Assembly (NCBI RefSeq): GCF_026914265.1
Contig: NC_069130.1
Span: 43,222,429-43,286,428 of the forward strand
Direction: 5' to 3'
DNA length: 64,000 nt
Source of the DNA: Mya arenaria
Lineage: Eukaryota; Mollusca; Bivalvia; Myida; Myidae
Shown here: positions 46,201 to 55,915 of the stretch, one piece after another
Layout: each line of letters begins with the position of its first letter
How positions within the stretch are numbered: the first letter of the stretch is position 1
Notes under the pieces: generated by a model
Database searches by the model: none
What the model was told of the DNA's origin: nothing
The model's input: only the letters and a program-made list of their open reading frames with translations
Position numbers and translations under genes: made by a program

Positions 46201-49200
46201 AAAAAACTACTTTATTATAAGTAAATCATGTTGGTTAATTGGCTATATTCTAGAGCATCAGCAATGTTGACCTGTTGAAAACCCACGTTACTGGTGTTAT
46301 TAACCACGGCAATGGAGGCTTTCATTCCTATGTGGAAATCAACCAGTTCCCACATGATCCAAATCTTACAATCAACATTCTGCTGAGGGCTCTCAAAAAG
46401 TCTGCAGACAAACAAGTAAGAGACATTTTAAAATATTAAAAAGCAAAAAGAATGGCAGGATAAATTGCTATTACCTCAGAAAACGCTACAACTAGTTTGT
46501 CTCTTAAATATGCCCTTTTAACATGGCCAATCTATAGGGATCGTGATGTCGAACAAATACACCTGCATCGATATCATTCAACGAACTTTAATGCCCTCTG
46601 ACCTGAAAGAAACACCAATATTTCTTTAGCCTGCTAACAGAATTTGTTGACCTCTAAAGCTATAATTAGAAGTCTGTAACTCACACTATTTTTAGCTCCA
46701 CTGGCCGAAGGCCATGGAGCTTATGTCGTCACAGATTGTCCGTCGTGAGTGCGTGCGTGCGTGCGTAAACTTTTACTTTAAACGACATCTCCTCTGAAAC
46801 TGATAAGCGGATTTTGACAAAACTTCACAGGAATGTTCCTTTGGTGGTCCTTTACCAAAATTGCTCAAATGGTTCCGGTCCATTGCACAATATGGCCGCC
46901 AGAGCTAAAAATAGCAAAATCTTTAAACGACATCTCCTCTGAAACGGTTCGGCAGATTTTGATGAAACTTGACAGTAATGTTCCTTGGGTGGTCCTTTAT
47001 TAAAATTGCTCAAATGGTTCTGGTCCATTGCACAATATGGCCGCCACAGCTAAAAATAGCAAAATCTTTAAACGACATCTCCTCTGAAACGGATAGGCAG
47101 ATTTTGATGAAACTTGACAGAATTGTTCCTTGGGTGGTCCTTAACCAAAATTGCTCAAATGGTTCCGGTCCGCTGCACAACATGGCTGCCAGGGAAAAAA
47201 AAAAGAAAAACCTTTAAAGAACATCTTCTCAGAAACCGATGATCAGATTTTGATGAAACTTAACAGAAATGTTCCTTGGATGGTCCTTTATCAAATTTGC
47301 TTCAATGGTTTCGGTCCACTGCACAAGATGGCCCCCAGAGGTAAAAATAGAAAAACCTTTAAACGACTTCTCCTCAGAAACCGATGATCGTATTGCAATG
47401 AAACTTGACAGAAATGTTACTTGGGTAGTCCTTAACCAAAATAGCCCAAACAGTTCTGGTCTGCTGCACAACATGGGCACCAGAGCTAAGAATAGAAAAA
47501 AACGTTAAACTACATCTTCTCAGAAACCGATTATCAGATTTTGATGAAACTTTACATAAATGTTCATCGGGTTGCCCTTTAACCAAAATTGCCCAAATGG
47601 TTCCGGTCCGCTGCACAACATGGCTGCGAGAGTTAAAAATAGAAAAACCTTTAAGGACTTCTCGTCTGCAGTCTTCAAGAAAAACATTTTAACCTACTAG
47701 CCAGTTGGACTAGCATAACGGCATATTTTACTAGTCCGAATGACAATCTAGTAGTCCGACTATTTTGCCACATTATAAAACTGAATGCTTGAGGTAAATA
47801 CCTATTTCAATTGAGCAGCTTGCAGTTTGAGTAAACATTTCTTTATTATGATGCTCATGCAGTGATAGGGAGTGACATCCTTCTGTTGGGAATAGTGCTC
47901 CTTGTTTTTCAGAACCTATGGGTACTATGTAAAAACAAAAGGCATCTTGCTTGAATAGACTGTAATAATATCAACATGGTTAGAAAAGAAATGCCATGCT
48001 TTAATAGCTTTGATTACATTTTACTACTGAAATACCTCCCTTTAATAGAAAAAAAAATAATGTCTTAATTTTTCACGTATAGCATCTTTAAATAATTTTT
48101 AAACAATAATAATTTATGAGTAAACATATAAGCATAAAGTTCTCACAAAAAGATCAATTTAAAAACCTTACATTTATACATAGGAAAGTATATATAGACT
48201 GAACATTAATTTTCGTTTAAGTGACATTCTGAAAGTTTATGAAACAGCTATTTTTAGTAACTTATATGGCCGAAAAGTGTAAGTGAAACACCAAGTCGAA
48301 TGTATCTCGTCAGTTCTTGTTCAGGTTAGATATTTGCTTCATAATCTATTCAGATTAAATGTTAACCGATGATCAGATTTTGATGAAACTTGACAGAAAT
48401 GTTCCTTGGGTGGTCATTAACCAAAATTTGTTAAATGGTTCCAGTCCACTGCACACCATGGCTGCCAGAGCTAAAAAATAGAAAAAACTTTATACGACTT
48501 GTCGTCGAAACCGATGACCTTTTTTCGATAAAACTTGACAGAAATGTTTGTTTGGTGCTCCTTTACTCAAATTGCCCAAATCATTTCGGTCCACTGCACA
48601 ACATGGCAGCCAGAGCTATTAAAGTAAAAAACTTTTTTAAATAACTTCTCCTCAAAAATTGATGATTGTATTTCTATGAAACTTGACGAAAATGTTCGTT
48701 AGGTGGTCTTTGCTTGAACCTTTTGGCCAGTGGAGCACAGGCACTGATGTGCCTCTTGTTATTTAATGGCAATGTTTTTGATTAACAGTCCATTGGCACT
48801 TGTCCCTTATTGACTAAATTTAATTTCTGCTGTTGGTTAATTCATACATTTTCACTGTTCATTGTTGTCAAAATTGAGTGAAATTATGCTTACCCTTACC
48901 TCTTATAAAAACAAAGACACAGATGCATTATTGTTTATTTAAATTATTTTTTAACAATTTAAATAAATTGATCATCTCCAAGTAAGTTCTAAAAAGTTTC
49001 TCAATGTTTTATTCCATTTCTGTTTTCAGATGAATTTCCTTCCACCAGTGCTGTACTTACAGTTTGATAACTGTTGTCGGGAAAATAAGAACCATTGCGT
49101 GTTGGCCTTTGCAGAACTTCTGGTCTAATTGAATATTTTCAAAGAGGTAAACCCTAAAAACTGTGCAAATGTTTTCATACACTGATGAACTCAAAATAGT

Positions 49201-51039
49201 AGAAGGTCCCTTAATTGAACAAACTTGGCTATGTAGCATAGTATTACATGTTTCTGCCTTAACTCACCTTATGAGTGCCCTGAAAACATGCATGAGCCCT
49301 ATATTAATAACCCTGTTTGTTTTTCTGTCTGTCTGTCATAACTTTTTATTCAATTTTTTATTAGCGACATTGATTCGATTTTAGATATCAACCACAAACT
49401 GGTCATTTGCTTACAATTATACAATGTTATGCTATAAAAAAAATCTTAAACCTATGAAAAGTTTTAAATGGAAATGAATGAAACATGAACTTATTTACAT
49501 ATGGCAATTGGATCTCTAGCTTCAAGAACCATAACTCTGATTCTGTTTGTTCCAAAAATTGCCTCCACTGACATATAGTGATTTAGCAAATTAATTTCCT
49601 TTTAATCAGAACATGAAAGACTGAATAATTAGTCGGTAACATTATGTATTTGAACCCATTTGTATGATTATACAAAAGCTAACTTCATATTATAGGCATT
49701 CATGTCACTCTCAAGATTGAGCTGCTGCTGAATGATTATTTGCATAGTCATCATACTTTTAGATAGAATGTGTTCATTGTATTGAGTTCATTATTATTCA
49801 TAGATTCATATATTGGGTCTCGACATGATATTCAATCACCTAACTATAATAAAAAAGTATAAGTCGGTTGTAGGCCATGTTTTACAGATAATATAAGCTA
49901 ATGTTGGCCCTGTGGCGATCATGCACAACAGATTTGCAACCTTTGCTCATAATGAGCATTTTCATTAGACATAAAGCATGATATTTGATTATAACTGTGC
50001 AAATTTATGATTTTGCAAATATTTCATGTTTATTTTATAGATCCATATATCGTTTTTGATGGTGGGCCACACCCATGAAGATGTCGACGCCCAGTTTTCG
50101 CTGATATCTAGAACTCTTAAAACAAAAGATTGTGAAACAATTGAATCCTTAATGACTGTCTGTAACGGTGAACACATGCATACAGTGTATGACGTTAAAA
50201 ACTGGATCTTGCCAAATGCTAACAAATTCAAACTGATAACAACACCACTTCATTATAAATTTCAAAAGAAGGATGGCACTATTAATGTGTGTTACAAAGG
50301 ACTCAACAGTCAGGATTGGATTTTACTGGATGGACATTTTCTAAACAAACTACCAATTGGGAAACCACATATAGTTATACGAGATTTTTCCAAAATAAGT
50401 GTTGAAAAAAGTGTGAAACAAATTGAAACAATTAAAAATCTATTTAATGAGCATTCCAATTATGTATATTGGACAGATTTCTATCAAAACTTAAATAGGA
50501 ATGCAATTGAAGACACACCATGGATTTTACCCCTCTTGCCAAGACAGAGTTCACAGATTCCAGCTTCACTTATTGTTCATGTTCCGGAAACAGTTCAGGC
50601 AGCAATGGAGAAAGAATTACGAATTCCAGTGGTAAATAATTTATATTCAATAGTAATAGATTTTTGACAATATATTAAATTGAACTGTTTCATAAGTATT
50701 ATAATTATCACGGCAAAGAAGTAATAGACCACTTTGTTTTTAATAGAATTCATAATTAAATCTCAGAAAGCATTTGAACATTATTGCAATAGAATGAAAT
50801 TTAACTGACTGGAGAGTCCATTTTGGTTGGGAATGATATTACACATCAATTGCAAAAAGGGTTAAATGAATAATACTTTTTAACTATCAAAACATTTCTT
50901 CAGTTAACAGTCTGCATAAAATATGAAAAGACAAAAATATTTACACCAGGGTTTCCATTATAGGTCACAAACCAGGCATCCAAGACAACCAGACAGAAAA
51001 AGAAGAAACCCATTCAAAGGAAACCAAACAACCAAAAAA
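33929..51039 (+). CDS. Intron-rich RNase H-like (DUF7869-type, DDE-transposase-like) protein
   Basis: I assign ten exons: 33929-34219, 34918-35043, 35798-36351, 41523-41644, 45121-45212, 46028-46068, 46254-46415, 49030-49146, 50041-50631 and 50964-51039. All have GT-AG borders and every phase joins. Order of parts: acidic 19-residue tandem repeats; a Ser/Thr linker; a region with CSCNNQC; a CxxC block (KCSTC); SLIIDGMDQ; HGNGGFHSYVEINQF; YLQFDNCCRENKN; FLMVGHTHEDVDAQF; and a basic tail. The spacing of Asp (45197), Asp (49066) and the HTHEDVD cluster (50074-50088) on predicted strand, strand and helix is that of an RNase H-fold DDE nuclease. This resembles animal DUF7869 proteins of unknown function; the family name is from memory. 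One in-frame TAA (49126-49128) interrupts LAFAELLV-LNIFKE. The start and 3' end are not resolved. Confidence 0.68.
34918..35043 (+). CDS. Exon: Ser/Thr-rich linker of the RNase H-like gene
   Basis: The acceptor is TTTTGACAG and the donor GTATGT. Joined in phase 1 it reads DDYFLDDLSISGPLCAST, PCKPDTSRVSAVTTPQRSF, KNFLE. Only this frame is open, and it continues directly into the next exon. Confidence 0.65.
35798..36351 (+). CDS. Exon: N-terminal Cys motif and helix-rich domain
   Basis: This is the largest exon, about 185 codons. Landmarks are LNYKCSCNNQCLKDYTFRQI, RSERKAFWEK, VNSFLKLLRINKNNFYLSNN, a GKSKDARTLNDINWLENCAS-type segment and VSRAQFFKTWKSYFPPLKIK. The helical block with 'CVNSFLKLLRI' resembles the helix-turn-helix-like region that precedes the catalytic core in related proteins (inference). 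The acceptor is GTTACAG and the donor GTTAGC, phase 0. Confidence 0.7.
36395..36682. mobile_element. Left part of a TTTAAAG...ACTGT MITE
   Basis: It starts TTTAAAGCAACTGTGCACTA. The interior (ATTGTCGAAAACTGACATAA, ATGTGTACAATGCATTGAAA, TGATATTACCAAGT) recurs at 42057-42260. The inverted right end (GGTGTACAGTCCCTTTAAAA) lies at about 41070-41099, after the nested insertions. Confidence 0.6.
36683..36752 (+). mobile_element. tRNA-derived SINE head
   Basis: CGTAGCACAGTGGATACAAC resembles an A box, and GGGTTCGAATTC a B box 35 bases later. Together they give a degenerate polymerase III promoter. It cannot fold into a complete tRNA. Confidence 0.5.
36758..40732 (+). mobile_element. Hairpin-ended tandem-unit element (AGCTCACCTGTCAC type), 4 kb
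   Basis: The head is AGCTCACCTGTCACTTTGTG, ACAAGGTGAGCTTTTGTGAT, a strong stem-loop, then GTCCGTCAACAATTTAC. The body is an expanded array of units of about 165 bp. The normal tail is replaced by a second head at 40733. It lies in an intron of the RNase H-like gene. Confidence 0.8.
37040..39960 (+). repeat. 165-bp tandem array, about 17 units
   Basis: Each unit contains GGCATGATTCATCGTCTAGT, GGACCTCTACAAAGATTGTT, AAATTATGGCC, GGTCAAAATTGGCCCCGCCC, TATATGTTTATAGT and CTTGGACTAGAGCTTAGATA. Units at 37360-38900 are nearly identical and alternate in small variants (TTGTGGATCTTTAC against TAGTGGACCGCTAA), suggesting higher-order duplication of unit pairs. Confidence 0.9.
40733..40975 (+). mobile_element. 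Short second copy of the hairpin-ended element
   Basis: A new head AGCTCCCCAGTCACTTTGTG, ACAAGGTGAGCTTTTGTGAC leads through about 240 bp to a regular tail GACAGGTGAGCGATTCAGGG, CCATTTGGCCCTCTTGTTT. It directly follows the tail-less 4-kb copy. Confidence 0.7.
41523..41644 (+). CDS. Exon: CxxC block before the catalytic core
   Basis: The exon reads SNSFSKCSTCVSLERQREKA, GSAVERAKFSSLKDEHHERQ. CxxC followed by a charged helix is the usual pre-core arrangement. The acceptor is CATTTCCAG and the donor GTAAGT. It joins 36351 in phase 0 and 45121 in phase 2. Confidence 0.7.
41662..41880. mobile_element. Truncated AGCTGCACTCTCACAG MITE
   Basis: The left TIR AGCTGCACTCTCACAGATTT is preceded by TTAA. 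The internal sequence (AGTGATATAAGACTGCTTAC) matches other copies, and the right half is missing. It begins 17 bases after the donor of the exon ending at 41644. Confidence 0.65.
42057..42260. mobile_element. Fragment of the TTTAAAG MITE family
   Basis: ATTGTCAAAAACTGACATAA, TGTGTACAATGCATTGAAAA and GATATTACCAAGT align with 36440-36640. It is followed at 42247-42290 by the left end of a CAATTGTAAC-type MITE. Confidence 0.5.
42330..43480. repeat. Two adjoining tandem-unit blocks
   Basis: Units of about 180 bp at 42330-42870 repeat TGGCCCCTGATTGACT and TTCATTCAATTGACTTAATA. Units of about 150 bp at 43030-43470 repeat GGGTTGACA...TGACCAAACTTG and TTTATGGA...GGGATTGTGTTT. Both resemble bodies of hairpin-ended elements whose ends have been lost. 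Confidence 0.5.
43690..44835. mobile_element. AGCTGCA MITE, 1.1 kb, enlarged by an internal minisatellite
   Basis: The left end AGCTGCATAATATCACAGAT and the right end ATCTGTGAGAGTGCAGCT are inverted. Flanks CTAA/TTAG are degenerate TTAA sites. Other copies are about 350 bp; this one carries extra sequence with a 25-bp array. Confidence 0.6.
44036..44265. repeat. 25-bp minisatellite, 9 units
   Basis: Nine almost identical units of GTATTTCATATACCGGAAAA plus TAAAA vary only at one A/G position. It lies inside the MITE at 43690-44835. Confidence 0.9.
45121..45212 (+). CDS. Exon: first candidate catalytic Asp
   Basis: After a charged segment (RRYYYQKRDASRTQQETYLS) the strand LSLIIDGMDQ carries Asp at 45197-45199 and a second Asp at 45206-45208. 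This is where the first acidic residue of an RNase H fold is expected. The acceptor is TTGTAAG and the donor GTTTGA (weak). Confidence 0.68.
46028..46068 (+). CDS. 41-nt exon of the RNase H-like gene
   Basis: It encodes AKTSLPHFAGRQSK, joining phase 1 to phase 0. In related proteins this position holds a 'K..LPH' motif after the first Asp. The acceptor is TTTTTCAG and the donor GTTAGA. Confidence 0.62.
46254..46415 (+). CDS. Exon: central strands of the RNase H-like core
   Basis: 54 codons, phase 0 on both sides: SISNVDLLKTHVTGVINHGN, GGFHSYVEINQFPHDPNLTI, NILLRALKKSADKQ. The acceptor is TATATTCTAG and the donor GTAAGA. Confidence 0.7.
46694..48770. mobile_element. Hairpin-ended tandem-unit element (AGCTCCACTGGCC type)
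   Basis: The head AGCTCCACTGGCCGAAGGCC, ATGGAGCTTATGTCGTC is a stem-loop followed by a GTGCGTGCGTGC run. Units of about 145 bp contain AAACGACATCTCCTCTGAAA, TTTGATGAAACTTGACAG, TGTTCCTTGGGTGGTCCTTT and TGCACAACATGGC. The tail is TTTTGGCCAGTGGAGCACAG, GCACTGATGTGCCTCTTGTT. A 0.67-kb foreign segment (about 47690-48365) interrupts the array. It lies in an intron of the RNase H-like gene. Confidence 0.75.
49030..49146 (+). CDS. Exon: second candidate catalytic Asp, interrupted by TAA
   Basis: It encodes MNFLPPVLYLQFDNCCRENK, NHCVLAFAELLV, TAA (49126-49128), LNIFKE. The QFDNCCRENKN motif supplies the second acidic residue (codon 49066-49068). The text after the stop keeps the same frame and leads in phase into IHISFLMVGH of the next exon. 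The donor GTAAAC is good. A GT earlier in the exon (GTCTAA) could bypass the stop only with a poor donor and the loss of a helix. Confidence 0.62.
50041..50631 (+). CDS. Exon: third acidic cluster (GHTHEDVD) and C-terminal region
   Basis: 197 codons. IHISFLMVGHTHEDVDAQFS carries the His and acidic residues expected of the last catalytic position (Glu 50077, Asp 50080, Asp 50086). Then come LISRTLKTKDCETIESLM, a region around KFQKKDGTINVCYKGLNSQD, and WILPLLPRQSSQIPASLIV. The acceptor is TTTTATAG and the donor GTAAAT, phase 0. Confidence 0.75.
50964..51039 (+). CDS. Exon: basic, Lys-rich tail
   Basis: The exon reads VTNQASKTTRQKKKKPIQRK, PNNQK. The acceptor is TTCCATTATAG and the donor GTAAGT. 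It looks like a nuclear localisation signal. A further exon is required. Confidence 0.6.
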
Positions 51040-51101
51040 GTAAGTAATTATTTTGAACAGTATAGGAAATTTAAATGGTATAATTTTTATGTATACCTTA
51101 A

Positions 51102-51459
51102 AGTTGCACTCTCACAGATAAACCGTTTTGGCAACTTTTTTTATTTGTTTTGGAATGAGTAAATATTTGCCTAAATATCTGAAAATCAGTAATATAAGAC
51201 TGCTGACAAAAGATCAGGTCGCAGATTTTCATAATTCAAGCTAAAAGCATTAATTATGGCTAAAAGCATTACATAATCTTTAAGGAAAATGCATAATTTT
51301 AACATAATTGTTTTTAACATTAATATGAAAACATGCGATCTGACTTTTTGTCAGCAGTCTAATATGACTGGTTTCAAGGCATTTACGCAAAAAATGGATC
51401 GGTCAAAGACATAATTATAACAGATGTTGTCACAATGTTCAATCTTTGAGAGTGCAGCT
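51102..51459. mobile_element. AGCTGCACTCTCACAG-family MITE
   Basis: The left end AGTTGCACTCTCACAGATAA and the right end TTGAGAGTGCAGCT are inverted, with TTAA at both flanks (51098-51101 and 51460-51463). It is 358 bp and lies just after the basic-tail exon of the RNase H-like gene. Confidence 0.75.
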
Positions 51460-52145
51460 TTAATATGATCAAAATAAGTTAAATAGTGTTCCAATTATAA
51501 TCCCACCATTTGGTCATGGGGGCTATAAAGACATCACATTGGGGAGTCTAGCTGTAGGTAAATCCATCCTTGGACTATGTGACAAGTTTACTCATAAGTT
51601 TTGGAGTATCTGACTTCAATTTTGACACATATAATAATTATCTTCCTTGAAAAGAGGTGCTGTGCAATTAAACATTATTATGTGTATTTTATTTTAGATT
51701 CATTGCCCTCTGATTACTTTTAAAATGTTATCTCTTTACTGGGTCAAGTCTACTCTAGTCCAAAACACCATTTGATTTTATGGTTTTGACTTAACAAACA
51801 TGTTTTAGAGTTTTTGCCATTCGATCAATAGATGGTATACATCCAGTGATATAATCAGTCAGACCTGTTTAAAACATTGGGTCCGCCATAACTGTTGTCT
51901 AATTGTTAAGATTTCAATCATTTTCACAGATTTGTAGAGTCCTTAAAATTGGTGGACCTTACATTAAATTAAGTTAATATCATCTAAAATATAATTAAGC
52001 ATGCAGGCCTTTGTTGTCTTATTCAGCTAACCTTTCTTAAGTTTTTTTTTTAAGTGTTATGGCCATAACTCTGAAGTGTTAACAATTTGTGCTCTGCTCT
52101 TAGTGGTAAAAGTCTGACTTAAATGTCAATGTTGCCTTAATATAT

Positions 52146-52335
52146 ATAGCACGGAATTCACTTAACTGGGTTTTCCCATGCCGGTACAAATAAAAGGTGA
52201 ATTTCGAGCTATTGAAATTCATGTAACAGTCGAATGACTCTATTGTTTCCGAAGTAAAGGGTCTATATTAAAACGGTAAAATTGTGTTTGTACCGGAGCA
52301 AAAGCTTGGGAAAACCAGAATATCTATAATTCCGG
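52146..52335. mobile_element. Fold-back repeat, 190 bp
   Basis: TAGCACGGAATT, ACTGGGTTTTCCCATGCC, GGTACAAA face TTTGTACCGGAGC, TTGGGAAAACCAGA, AATTCCGGGCTA in inverse order. Non-coding. Confidence 0.6.
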
Positions 52336-52637
52336 GCTAAAACTATTTAAATGATATGATGCTAAATTTACTAATGATGTACCTAATTATTACAGACCTT
52401 TTTTACCAAAATAATTTATTAAGATCAAGTCTTATAGATCTCATTTATTTGGCAGCTGTTATCATGTGACTCACTCTCCTCAAAACCTTTAACTACAATC
52501 TCTATGCCTATTCTTAATCATTATGAGTTTACTTCTCACTTATATTAAAACTATATGCCAACTATGTGCTCATGCTAGTACACAGTTTTCACCAGAATAT
52601 TATTCATCTGGTTGCAATTTCTGGTTCCACTTTTCAG

Positions 52638-52848
52638 GGAGAAAAGTAAGAGTTTTCATGGTACAGAAAACAATGACAATTCCAATTGTGGACGAAAGGA
52701 AGAGGCATTTCCTATGGAATATATTCTTAAGTGTCTTAGAACTGTTCATACTGACCTTCTTTCAAATTTTTGTTCTAGTTTTGTCAGTTTTGTTGAACAT
52801 GATGTGTTATTGGATCTTAATGAAATATATTTATGTGTTGATAGCTGA
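52638..52848 (+). CDS. Candidate 3' exon of the RNase H-like gene
   Basis: After CCACTTTTCAG an open frame reads EKSKSFHGTENNDNSNCGRK, EEAFPMEYI and runs to a stop at 52846. The phase does not match the exon ending at 51039 (it would need 2, not 1), so either an exon is missing or this is chance. Confidence 0.25.
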
Positions 52849-52963
52849 AGTTATATTTACTCATTTAGGACGAAGCCTTGCTTATAGGCATGTTGAACAA
52901 ATGCAATTTTCAATGTTAATCTGCTTTGATTTTATCGGTAAATCTCATCTGTTGGGTACGTAG

Positions 52964-55110
52964 TGTTAAATTATTGCCTTTTTTTTGCACCACTGCATTT
53001 GAACAAGCAAATGCTAGAACTAGCAGAAATGTGTCTTAGTTTAAATAATTATGATGCAAACAGTATGATGTCACAGTTGAGGTTATTTTGGTGTAGATTT
53101 TTATGTTGCAAATGTCTTATCTTACTTTGAATTTTAACTAAGGAGAAAATTGATTATTGTTAAATATTTGTTTTCAACCAAAAGCTTGTGAATATACAGT
53201 TATGATATTTGACTTCAGGATTGGCATCCGGCCATTGTAAGTGCACATTAACTTAAACTTATGCCTTGGTCGTAATTAATTAGTTAATATTATACAGTTA
53301 AAATATTCAAATGAGCAAAGACCATAACACATATAATAATTGAGTGATTCCCAGTTTCAATTGTAAAAAGAATTATCAGCTGCGGTTTCGCCTATATTTT
53401 GGCCATGCTTTGATAACTTGGCAACTTGGTACAAATGTTCATGATCAGAAAATTGTATGAAGTTAACCAAACATAAAATTACACTAACTTTAAGTTTACT
53501 GACATTAGCTTATCACTACTTTATATCAGCAAATAAATCATATAAAAAAATTATCTAGATAAATACCAATGATAGAATAATTTTGAGTGAATTTAAGAAT
53601 CACTGTGCCCTATTCAAACATGCATGTTTTAAAACAATAACTAAACTTTGTGTACAACCTACCTTTTTGTGTCCTTTATCTCCGAGTTTGTAAGTAAAGA
53701 AACATCAATTATCAAGGTTATTTCTCACATATTGGACTACTTTTAAACATACTTTTTACCTTATTGATATCTTAATATTTTAAATTTCGTTTCGTACTTA
53801 GGATATATTATGGCAATTAGGTATTAGTTCTTGCTGTTGTGTTTAAAAATATTGTGTAAAACATGTTATCATTTGTTATGCTTTTTGTTTTTGTGTGAGG
53901 TTTGTGTTTGGTTCCAAGGCACGATTCCATTCATGTTTACAATTATTTTAAATCAAGTCAAAGTGGCTTTTCATATGGAAACAGGGGACATATTACATAC
54001 GTGTAAGCATTATGAGTCAAAATGCCATGTATGTTTGCTTGTCAAAAAATCCAGACCCATTCTGGGAGGGGGTGAGGTCTTAGAGATATTATGGTTAATG
54101 TATACCATGTAAAGCTGAATGTGTTAAGTGTAGACCAGTGGCCATGATGACAGTCTCAAGTCCAAGTCTAGGCTCAGACTCAGAAAAGCATTTTTATAAA
54201 GGAACACAAAATCATATTTATTCCATTTCTTCTACAAAAATGTAAGTTAATTATAGTAAAACTTTCAAATATGAATATATTTCAGCAAATGTTACCATAA
54301 ATGCTCTGATAGAAGGAAAATTACAATGAAATGAAGTTTTGCCATAATGAGTCTTGAGTCTGAGCTCAGAATTGAGACTATTCGTAATCACTGCCCCAGA
54401 TGTATTCTTGGGGTAAATATCAAGTCCCATTTTATGATTTTAAATGTGTTGGGTTATCCTTTGACACACCACAAACTATACTGAAAATCAAATACATTGT
54501 TTAAAAACTGCATTTATATATAAATTCTGCTTCTTCTAACAATATTGTACTGTTTTGTTTATAACCTGTGATATTTCAACATATATGTTTATGTTTGAGA
54601 CCTTTCAGCTGTTTAATAAATCTGATAAATTTGATTACCGGTATATCATTTTGTGAAGTGCTCTCAGACTCCTCAATAATGTCTATTTGTATTTTTTGTA
54701 TCATTCTATTTATGGCTGATTATAAATAGTTTTCTTTTGAAGGTTTACAATCATATATGAATATTTTTTGGATTATTTATTGATTTATGTAACCATAAGT
54801 AATTCTGCTAAATCTTATTTTCAATTATGAATATTTTCTTTTATCAAACTGCCTTTTTTATATATTGTGGATATGTGAATCCTTTTGATTAGTTTTTGAC
54901 ATAGTTTTACATTTAAATTAAGTATTGTGTTGCCTTGACACAACTTTATACTTATAGCCAAATGAGAATTATGAAATATACACTTCCAAACTTTCTTGGC
55001 ATTAGATTGTCATGCCATTTTTTTATAAGATGCCTTTAAGTCTATTGTATGGGTTTGTGTGAAAAATAAAATGTTATAAAAATCATTGTGCTATTAAAGT
55101 TTAATTATCA
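52964..55110. other. Gene-free AT-rich stretch
   Basis: No exon pair or repeat family is recognised. Short open frames here are AT-rich and lack plausible splice partners. Confidence 0.5.
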
Positions 55111-55114
55111 TGCC

Positions 55115-55515
55115 TTCAGCAGCATTTGTTGAAATTAGGAGAAAACTGAGCATTGAAACTTCCTTCAATGAAAAACTGGTAAAATGTTTGAGCGCTCAAA
55201 CAAACTGCTTTAACCGAAAAATGTTTTATTGACCAACATATAGTATACACTGGTATAATGTTTGAGCGCTCAAACAAAATGCCTGTACTGAAAAGTGTAA
55301 GGGTGGCCAAACAAATTGCTTTTACAGGAAAATGTTCGAGCGCTCAAACAAAATGCTTAATATGAAAATGTAAGGCGCCCAAACAAACTGCTTTTACAGG
55401 TATTAAATAAATGTTCGAGCGCTCAAACAAAATGCGTTGAGTAAAAATTAATAAGACGCCCAAACAAACTGGTTTTACAGGCCAATGTTCGAGCGCTCAA
55501 ACAAACTTCGAACAC
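55115..55515. repeat. Repeat array of about 65 bp with a 16-bp palindrome
   Basis: Five units each contain GTTTGAGCGCTCAAAC or GTTCGAGCGCTCAAAC, followed by AAAATGC and alternating with GCCCAAACAAACTGCTTTTA. The first form is a perfect 16-bp palindrome. Confidence 0.8.
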
Positions 55516-55595
55516 TGACAACTAATGTAATCGCTTGAACCATTTAACCATTCTATCAATATTCACATCATTTTGTTTGACTTACTTGCACATCA

Positions 55596-55915
55596 GACAT
55601 GTCAGGTCGCTGGAAGGTCGCTCTACCCTCTTATAGTAATATAATTACGTGCACACCAGACAAGTCAGGTCACTGGAAGGTCGCTCTACCCTCTTATAGT
55701 AATATAATTACTTGCACACCAGACAAGTCAGGTCACTGGCAGGTCGCTCTACCCTCTTATAGTAATATAATTACTTGCACACCAGACAAGTCAGGTCACT
55801 GGAAGGTCGCTCTACCCTCTTATAGTAATATAATTACTTGCACACCAGACAAGTCAGGTAGCTGGAAGGTTGCTCTACCCTCTTATAGTAAAGTTGTTGG
55901 AAGGTCCCTCTAGCG
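55596..55915. repeat. 63-bp minisatellite, 5 units
   Basis: Units contain CAGACAAGTCAGGTCACTGG, AAGGTCGCTCTACCCTCTTA and TAGTAATATAATTACTTGCA. Because 63 is divisible by three the repeat stays open in one frame (21-residue period SGHWKVALPSYSNIITCTPD-K), which explains a 104-codon open frame without implying a gene. Confidence 0.9.

Noticed and set aside
52523-52963. 146-codon hydrophobic frame as a membrane protein or gene tail
   Set aside because: It is in phase with the exon ending at 51039, but its Leu/Phe/Ile-rich text is typical of AT-rich non-coding DNA and no family motif is seen.
55599-55913. 104-codon open frame with 21-residue repeats
   Set aside because: The 63-bp unit keeps any frame open, and there is no splice or codon evidence beyond the array.
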